Below are positions 8,459-12,993 of a DNA stretch of 12,993 nt, in pieces. The stretch's first letter is position 1. Each line of letters begins with the position of its first letter. The notes beneath the pieces were generated by a model. That model was not told the DNA's origin and did no database searches. It was given only the letters and a program-made list of their open reading frames with translations. The DNA is from Actinomycetota bacterium (lineage in GTDB: Bacteria > Actinomycetota > Actinomycetes > Actinomycetales > Actinomycetaceae), in NCBI GenBank assembly GCA_019425105.1, contig JAHYYD010000020.1, positions 4,282 through 17,274 of the forward strand. Direction: 5' to 3'. Position numbers and translations under genes: made by a program.

Positions 8459-9682
8459 ATGACATTGACGCTTCCCGTGCCGCTGCCGGCGCGCGTGCTG
8501 CTGCTTGGAGCGGGCGAACTCGGTAAGGAAGTAGCGATCGCCCTGCAGCGCTACGGATGCACCGTCATCGCATGTGACTCCTACCCCAATGCCCCCGCCA
8601 TGCAGGTCGCGGATGAGTCTCGCGTTCTCGATATGAGTGATCCGAGCGCCTTGCGTGCAGTGCTCAACGGCCTCGATGTCGACCTCATTGTTCCCGAGGT
8701 GGAAGCCATCGCGACTGACGAACTCAGCGCTTGTGAGGAGCGAGGCGTGCGCGTCGTTCCCAACGCCTTCGCCGTCCAGGCCACGATGGACCGCCAGCGC
8801 ATCCGCACCCTCGCCGCCTCCCTCCCCGGCGTGCGCACCTCCGCATTCCGATTCGCACGCAGTGAGGCCGAGCTGGCCACCGCTCTCGACGAGATCGGAT
8901 ACCCCGCCTTCGTGAAACCGACCATGTCCTCTTCCGGGCACGGTCAGTCCCGCGTCACCGGCCCCGAGCAGGCCGCCTCCGCATGGGCACATGCGAAGGA
9001 GGACGCGCGTGCGACGACCGGCGTCGTCATCGTCGAAGAAGGCGTCGACTTCGACTATGAGATCACGCTGCTCACCGTGCGCTCCTGGGACGCGAAGTCC
9101 GGTACGGTCACGACGAGCTTCTGCGCGCCCATCGGGCACCGCCAGGAGGGCGGAGACTACGTCGAATCCTGGCAGCCCATGGCCATGAGCGAGGCAGCCC
9201 TCGAAGCCTCACGCACGATGGCCAAGGCCGTCACTGACACCCTGGCCGAGGCTGGAAACGGCCCCTGCCTCGGCATCTTCGGCGTCGAGTTCTTCGTGCG
9301 TGGCGATGAGGTCTGGTTCTCCGAGCTCTCGCCACGCCCCCACGACACCGGCATGGTGACGATGGTGACGCAAGCGCAATCCGAGTTCGAACTGCACGCA
9401 CGCGCCATCCTGGGCCTGCCCGTCTCGACCGCGCAGGTGAGCCCCGGTGCCTCGGCCGTCATCAAGTCAACCGGCGCCGTCGATGCCCCCGTCTACGAGG
9501 GCGTCGCCGAAGCCCTAGCCACCGCCGACATCGTGCGCATCTTCGGCAAGCCCATCAGCCGCGCAGGTAGGCGCGTCGGTGTCGTCGCCACCACCGCGAG
9601 CACGCCGAAGGAAGCGCGAGTCATCGCCAGGCGCGCGGCCGCAGGCATCTCCATCGACGAGGCCCCCGCTCCTTGCGCATAA
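8459..9682 (+). CDS. purT: Formate-dependent phosphoribosylglycinamide formyltransferase (GAR transformylase 2)
   Basis: PurT uses formate and ATP to formylate GAR to FGAR, the third step of purine synthesis, in place of the folate-dependent PurN. The 407-residue length is near the family norm (about 390-400). An ATP-grasp fold is evident: an N-terminal nucleotide-like region with VLLLGAGELGKE (13-24), PEVEAIATDEL (79-89) for GAR contact, the ATP-binding FVKPTMSSSGHGQS (151-164), EEGVDFDYEIT (193-203), the metal-binding FGVEFFV (274-280), and the hallmark SPRPHDTGMVT (291-301). A strong GGGAGG lies seven bases before the ATG. It sits 17 bp after uvrC and 43 bp before rapZ, so it is probably co-transcribed, although it has no functional link to either. 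purT is not a usual member of the uvrC-rapZ-yvcK-whiA cluster, which suggests local insertion. Confidence 0.95.
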   Translation: MTLTLPVPLPARVLLLGAGELGKEVAIALQRYGCTVIACDSYPNAPAMQVADESRVLDMSDPSALRAVLNGLDVDLIVPEVEAIATDELSACEERGVRVVPNAFAVQATMDRQRIRTLAASLPGVRTSAFRFARSEAELATALDEIGYPAFVKPTMSSSGHGQSRVTGPEQAASAWAHAKEDARATTGVVIVEEGVDFDYEITLLTVRSWDAKSGTVTTSFCAPIGHRQEGGDYVESWQPMAMSEAALEASRTMAKAVTDTLAEAGNGPCLGIFGVEFFVRGDEVWFSELSPRPHDTGMVTMVTQAQSEFELHARAILGLPVSTAQVSPGASAVIKSTGAVDAPVYEGVAEALATADIVRIFGKPISRAGRRVGVVATTASTPKEARVIARRAAAGISIDEAPAPCA

Positions 9683-9725
9683 CAGCTCCCACCTACCAGC
9701 ACATCCCACCCGTCAGGAGGACGTC

Positions 9726-10721
9726 ATGCCCGACCACACACCCAGGGACGACCGCGATGAGCGCCCGGCCCAGGCCTCGTCGATGAACGAGGAGAACCCT
9801 CCCACGGTTCCCGAGGGCATCGCCGTGCGCGACATGATCCGCGTCAAGTACGAGCCTCGCGCCTCCAACGAGGTCCTCATCATCACGGGCTACTCCGGGG
9901 CGGGCCGCACGGGAGCCGCCCGCGCGCTCGAGGATCTGGACTGGTACGTCGTCGACAACCTGCCGCCGACCATGCTGCCCGCTCTCGTCGGCATGATGTC
10001 GAATGACCCCGCGGCCGGCGTGCACCGCCTGGCGGTCGGCGTCGATGTTCGCTCGCGCACCTTCTTCCGCACATTGGACGCCACACTCGAGCAGCTCAAG
10101 GGCGCGGGCATCGCCTACCGCATTATCTTCCTCGAGGCCAGCCCCCAGACCCTCGTGCGCCGCTACGAATCCAACCGTCGTCCCCACCCCCTCCAGGGTG
10201 CCGGCACCCTCATGGACGGTATCAAAGCTGAAATGCGCCTCCTCGCGCCCCTGCGCCGTGCAGCCGACGAGGTCATCGACACCTCCACCATGAGTGTCCA
10301 CGATTTGACCCGACGTATCCGCGATATCGTGGCGGGGGAGGAGCGCCCCCTGCAGGTGACCGTCGAGTCGTTCGGTTTCAAGCATGGGCTGCCCCTCGAT
10401 GCCGATCACGTCGTTGACGTGCGTTTTCTCAAGAACCCGTACTGGGTGGACGAGTTGCGTCACCTCACGGGCAGGGACCAGGCCGTCGCCGGCTACGTGC
10501 TCTCTCAGCCGGGTGCACGCGATTTTGCTCTCGGATATGCGGACCTACTGGCTCCCATGCTGAGCGGCTATCTGGCAGAATTGAAGCCATTCGTCACGAT
10601 TGCCGTCGGATGCACGGGCGGAAAGCACCGCTCAGTTGCTTGCTCCGAGGCAATCGCCAAGCGCCTGCGCACACACGGATACACGGTTCGCGTGATGCAC
10701 CGTGACATTGGGAGAGACTGA
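9726..10721 (+). CDS. rapZ: RapZ-family P-loop nucleotide/RNA-binding protein (YvcJ)
   Basis: RapZ in E. coli binds small RNAs to control amino-sugar synthesis. Gram-positive YvcJ binds and hydrolyses nucleotides, and its role in actinomycetes is not settled. The 331-residue product has a P-loop GYSGAGRT (55-62), a Walker-B-like VDNLPP (76-81), DVRSR (107-111), FLEASPQTLVRRYESNRRPHPL (in two parts, 135-145 and 146-156), and a conserved C-terminal domain with ESFGFKHGLP (214-223), DVRFLKNPYW (231-240) and GCTGGKHRSV (295-304). Arg61 replaces the usual P-loop lysine, as in other actinobacterial members I recall. The first 47 residues are a polar extension beyond the conserved core. The ATG at 9726 is chosen because AGGAGG lies five bases before it; an internal Met37 is the alternative. 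The stop overlaps the yvcK start by one base (TGATG), implying coupled translation. Confidence 0.96.
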   Translation: MPDHTPRDDRDERPAQASSMNEENPPTVPEGIAVRDMIRVKYEPRASNEVLIITGYSGAGRTGAARALEDLDWYVVDNLPPTMLPALVGMMSNDPAAGVHRLAVGVDVRSRTFFRTLDATLEQLKGAGIAYRIIFLEASPQTLVRRYESNRRPHPLQGAGTLMDGIKAEMRLLAPLRRAADEVIDTSTMSVHDLTRRIRDIVAGEERPLQVTVESFGFKHGLPLDADHVVDVRFLKNPYWVDELRHLTGRDQAVAGYVLSQPGARDFALGYADLLAPMLSGYLAELKPFVTIAVGCTGGKHRSVACSEAIAKRLRTHGYTVRVMHRDIGRD

Positions 10722-11725
10722 TGCCCTATCTTGATGCAGCCGGCTGGGTTCAACGTGGAGAATCCGGCCAGAACATCGTCGCCCTGGGCGGCGGACACGG
10801 CTTGTCCGCAACCCTGCGGGCTTTGCGCCACATCACCCGTGCGCTCACGGCAGTCGTGACTGTCGCCGATGACGGTGGTAGTTCCGGCCGTCTGCGCCAG
10901 GAGATGCCGATCCTGCCTCCCGGCGACCTGCGTATGGCGTTGGCGTCGCTATGTGAGGAATCCGAGTGGGGCTTGACGTGGCGTGACGTCATGCAGCTGC
11001 GCCTGGATACGAGCGGCCCGCTCAACGGCCATGCGCTCGGCAACCTGCTGATTTCTGGCCTGTGGCAGCTCCTCGACGATCCGGTTGAGGGCCTCGACTG
11101 GGTGGGTCGGCTCCTCGGGGCACAGGGGCGGGTCCTGCCCATGTCGACGACGCCCATTGATATCGAGGCGGACATGAACGACGGTGGACGTCGTTACGTC
11201 GTGTCCGGCCAATCGAAGGTTGCTGTCGCCCCCGGTACCGTCGAGCACGTGCGCATCACGCCTGAAGCCCCCGAGGTCCCCTCTGCGGTTACCGACGCCA
11301 TCTCCGAGGCGGACTGGGTCGTGCTGGGCCCCGGCTCCTGGTACACGTCGGTCATTCCGCATCTGCTGGTCCCCGACATCAACCGAGCACTCGCAACGAC
11401 GGATGCGCACCGCGCGCTCGTGCTCAACCTGGCACGCCAACGCGGCGAAACTGACCTCATGTCGACCGCCGATCACGTGCGTGTCCTGCGCGAGTACGCG
11501 CCCATGCTCAAGCTCGACGTCGTCGTCGCTGACCCCACGGCATGCGATGATATCGATGACCTGATCGTCGCTGCCGAGGAGCTCGGTGCGCGCGTTCTCC
11601 TGCGCCAGGTCCGCACGGGTGACGGGGCTCCGCACCACGACCCGCTGCGCCTTGCCGCAGCATTGCGTGACGCATTCGACGGCTTCCTTGGTGAGGTCGG
11701 ACAGAGCGAAACGTGGTTACCTTAG
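10721..11725 (+). CDS. yvcK: Gluconeogenesis factor YvcK, CofD-like family
   Basis: YvcK proteins bind UDP-sugars such as UDP-GlcNAc and are needed for growth on gluconeogenic substrates and for normal cell-wall synthesis and shape; the mycobacterial member is CuvA. The 334-residue length is typical. Signatures are VALGGGHGLSATLRALR (20-36), TVADDGGSSGRLR (47-59), LPPGDLRMAL (65-74), GPLNGHALGNLL (99-110), a central DMNDGG (151-156), and VLGPGSWYTSVIPHLLV (201-217). These match the CofD-like fold seen in 2-phospho-L-lactate transferases, but the genomic setting points to YvcK rather than coenzyme F420 synthesis. Its ATG shares one base with the rapZ stop, and the GGGAGA just upstream lies inside the rapZ coding end. 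whiA follows after 46 bp. Confidence 0.96.
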   Translation: MPYLDAAGWVQRGESGQNIVALGGGHGLSATLRALRHITRALTAVVTVADDGGSSGRLRQEMPILPPGDLRMALASLCEESEWGLTWRDVMQLRLDTSGPLNGHALGNLLISGLWQLLDDPVEGLDWVGRLLGAQGRVLPMSTTPIDIEADMNDGGRRYVVSGQSKVAVAPGTVEHVRITPEAPEVPSAVTDAISEADWVVLGPGSWYTSVIPHLLVPDINRALATTDAHRALVLNLARQRGETDLMSTADHVRVLREYAPMLKLDVVVADPTACDDIDDLIVAAEELGARVLLRQVRTGDGAPHHDPLRLAAALRDAFDGFLGEVGQSETWLP

Positions 11726-11738
11726 AAGCTGTTGCCTG

Positions 11739-11765
11739 TTGACAAACGACTTCACACCCTAGGAA
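11739..11765 (+). promoter_or_regulatory. Possible internal promoter for whiA
   Basis: A perfect TTGACA (11739-11744) lies in the 46-bp gap before whiA, with TAGGAA (11760-11765) 15 bp further on. The spacing is shorter than ideal and the -10 is weak. If used, transcription would start at or next to the GTG of whiA (11772). The same TAGGAAGA purine run could instead act as a ribosome site on a read-through operon mRNA. Confidence 0.3.
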
Positions 11766-11771
11766 GAACCC

Positions 11772-12755
11772 GTGTCTCTGACATCTGACATGAAGGACGA
11801 GCTCGCGCGCGCCGTCATCACGACGCCGTCGGAGGTGGCCGCCGAGGTAAGCGCGACACTGCGTTTCGCCGGCGGTCTGCACCTCGTGGGCGGTCGCATT
11901 CTCGTCGAGGCTGAGCTCGACTCGCCCGTCGCTGCGCGGCGCCTGCGCACCTACCTGCAGGCGCTGTACAATGCGGAATCCTCCGTCGTCGTCGTGTCCG
12001 GATCATCCCTGCGACGCGGCAAGCGCTACGTTGTGCGAGTCGTCCACAAGGCTGATGAGCTCGCTCGCCTGACCGGTCTCGTTGATTCACTGCGCCGTCC
12101 CATTCGCGGCCTGCCGCCCGTACTCGTCGCCTCGGGGACGGCCGAGGCTGCGGCGATTTGGCGCGGTGCGTTCCTCGCCCGCGGCTCGCTCATGGAACCC
12201 GGACGTTCCTCCTCGCTTGAGATCACCTGTCCCGGTCCCGAGGTGGCACTCGCCATGGTGGGTTGCGCGCGTAAGCTCGGCGCGGCCGCGCGCTCGAAGG
12301 AGGTGCGCGGTACGGATCGTGTGTCCGTCCGTGACTCTGATGCGATCGGCGCGCTGATTTCCGCGATGGGTGCACCCCAGACCTTCGAGGCCTGGCAGGA
12401 GCGACGCGAGCGCCGCGAGGCGCGGGGTAGCGCCAACCGACTGGCTAACTTTGACGATGCGAATCTGCGCCGCTCCGCGCGTGCCGCCGTCGCAGCCGGT
12501 GCGCGCGTTGAGCGAGCCTTTGAGATTCTTGGGGACGATGTACCGGCTCACCTGCTCGAGGCAGGTACCCTGCGGCTGAAGTACAAGCAGGCGTCCCTCG
12601 AAGAGCTCGGCAAGCACACGAATCCACCGCTCACCAAGGATGCCGTTGCCGGGCGAATCCGACGACTCCTGGCCCTCGCTGACAAGGTTGCACACGAACG
12701 AGGCATTCCCGATACGGAATCCGCGCTCACCCTCGACATGCTCGATGAGGACTGA
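11772..12755 (+). CDS. whiA: WhiA-type sporulation/cell-division transcriptional regulator
   Basis: WhiA is a DNA-binding regulator. In Streptomyces it works with WhiB to start sporulation septation; in non-sporulating bacteria it affects cell division and chromosome segregation. The 327-residue length is standard. An N-terminal homing-endonuclease-like (LAGLIDADG-derived) domain pair is visible: [19 protein letters not shown] (24-42), and then [11 protein letters not shown] (130-140) with [13 protein letters not shown] (150-162). [19 protein letters not shown] (183-201) follows. The C-terminal helix-turn-helix is in about 272-305 ([19 protein letters not shown], 274-292). The family is thought to lack nuclease activity. 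The GTG start gives the normal N-terminus ([11 protein letters not shown]); ATG at codon 7 is an alternative. Only GGAAG lies upstream, close to the start. It closes the cluster, 205 bp before gap. Confidence 0.96.
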   Translation: MSLTSDMKDELARAVITTPSEVAAEVSATLRFAGGLHLVGGRILVEAELDSPVAARRLRTYLQALYNAESSVVVVSGSSLRRGKRYVVRVVHKADELARLTGLVDSLRRPIRGLPPVLVASGTAEAAAIWRGAFLARGSLMEPGRSSSLEITCPGPEVALAMVGCARKLGAAARSKEVRGTDRVSVRDSDAIGALISAMGAPQTFEAWQERRERREARGSANRLANFDDANLRRSARAAVAAGARVERAFEILGDDVPAHLLEAGTLRLKYKQASLEELGKHTNPPLTKDAVAGRIRRLLALADKVAHERGIPDTESALTLDMLDED

Positions 12756-12778
12756 GGTCCCTGGTTCCTGCCACAACG

Positions 12779-12795
12779 TCTCGATTCAAACGAGA
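12779..12795 (+). terminator. Weak hairpin after whiA
   Basis: TCTCG (12779-12783) pairs with CGAGA (12791-12795) around a seven-base loop, and AATTACC follows. The 5-bp stem without a T-run is too weak to call a firm terminator. It is the only candidate structure between the whiA stop and the gap promoter, so read-through from whiA into gap is likely. Confidence 0.2.
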
Positions 12796-12825
12796 ATTAC
12801 CCCACGTGCAGATTTTCAAATTGGA

Positions 12826-12856
12826 TTGTGACAGAGCACGCTCTGGGGTGTAGATT
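12826..12856 (+). promoter_or_regulatory. Putative gap promoter
   Basis: TTGTGA (12826-12831) and TAGATT (12851-12856) are a -35/-10 pair with a 19-bp spacer; reading the -35 as TGTGAC gives 18 bp. The region is clearly more AT-rich than its surroundings. A start near 12863 would give a leader of about 100 bases before the gap GTG. This promoter would let the glycolytic gene be expressed apart from the upstream cluster. Confidence 0.5.
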
Positions 12857-12870
12857 AGGAACTGCTGGAA

Positions 12871-12954
12871 CCGCAGACATCTGCGGGCCGGGCTGGCAAC
12901 CCGCACGCCCGGTTGCATCGAATACCGTGCCCCGCGAGGGGCACGAGCAGGAGG
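12871..12954 (+). promoter_or_regulatory. Structured gap leader ending in the ribosome binding site
   Basis: Three inverted repeats follow one another. CCGCAG/CTGCGG pair at 12871-12876 and 12881-12886 with a four-base loop. CCGGGC (12888-12893) pairs with GCCCGG (12907-12912) over a 13-base loop. GTGCCCC (12927-12933) pairs perfectly with GGGGCAC (12938-12944) around GCGA, a GNRA-type tetraloop. The ribosome site AGGAGG is at 12949-12954, four bases after the last stem and six before the GTG. The hairpins leave the ribosome site free, which may stabilise the mRNA or aid translation. No known riboswitch class is recognised. Confidence 0.5.
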
Positions 12955-12960
12955 AACATA

Positions 12961-12993
12961 GTGACCACCCGCGTTGGCATCAACGGCTTCGGC
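12961..12993 (+). CDS. gap: Glyceraldehyde-3-phosphate dehydrogenase, N-terminal 11 codons only
   Basis: The 11 visible residues, VTTRVGINGFG, match the start of the NAD-binding Rossmann fold of GAPDH (usually followed by RIGR), which oxidises glyceraldehyde-3-phosphate to 1,3-bisphosphoglycerate in glycolysis. The GTG start follows AGGAGG at six bases. Gap follows whiA in many actinobacteria, often leading a gap-pgk-tpi operon, so the context agrees. The rest lies beyond the window edge. Confidence 0.92.
   Translation, partial: MTTRVGINGFG

Noticed and set aside
8312..9139. 275-codon open frame on the - strand opposite uvrC and purT
   Set aside because: It spans two real genes on the other strand, shows no motif, and is explained by GC-biased third positions.
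10721..11725. Reading the CofD-like protein as 2-phospho-L-lactate transferase of F420 synthesis
   Set aside because: The GGGHGLSATLRALR and VADDGGSSGRLR wording and the rapZ-whiA neighbours are those of YvcK, and no other F420 gene is present.

Overview
The window is high-GC DNA (about two-thirds G+C in the sampled coding rows) with the gene order and protein families of an actinomycete. Order and sequence character best fit the Actinomycetaceae (Actinomyces/Schaalia type). That placement is inferred from family knowledge and no search was run. Pointers are a uvrC-rapZ-yvcK-whiA-gap core order, an actinobacterial-type RapZ with Arg in the P-loop, an adenylylatable type I glutamine synthetase, and FadD15-like acyl-CoA synthetases.

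Layout. Positions 1-801 (+) hold the end of an AT-richer gene for a multi-pass membrane protein that I cannot name. Its composition differs sharply from the rest. It converges on the next block, and a strong hairpin at 811-860 lies between the two ends. Positions 893-4720 (-) hold two tandem paralogous long-chain acyl-CoA synthetase genes, 45 bp apart and probably co-transcribed. Positions 4836-6260 (-) hold glnA, closed off by a perfect 14-bp hairpin. A 186-bp divergent spacer (6261-6446) separates glnA from the rightward cluster.

Positions 6447-12755 (+) form a tightly packed cluster: uvrC (nucleotide excision repair), purT (formate-dependent purine synthesis), rapZ (P-loop nucleotide/RNA-binding regulator), yvcK (CofD-like factor for central carbon and cell-wall balance) and whiA (LAGLIDADG/HTH regulator). 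Gaps are 17, 43, -1 and 46 bp. rapZ-yvcK-whiA is a widely conserved trio, usually flanked by uvrC and the glycolytic gap genes in actinobacteria; purT between uvrC and rapZ is the local departure. The window ends with the first 11 codons of gap, behind its own promoter and a leader with several hairpins.

Most of the window is conserved core genome, and I do not see a defence system, CRISPR array, prophage, tRNA or insertion sequence. The points worth a second look are regulatory or evolutionary: the structured gap leader, a probable leaderless start for uvrC, a possible AC-n9-AC (GlnR-type) site before glnA, a small palindrome before the acyl-CoA synthetase pair, a Pro/Ala-rich insert in one paralog, and the foreign-looking gene at the left edge. 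There is no gene-free stretch over 300 bases; the longest are 6261-6446 and 12756-12960, both described below.
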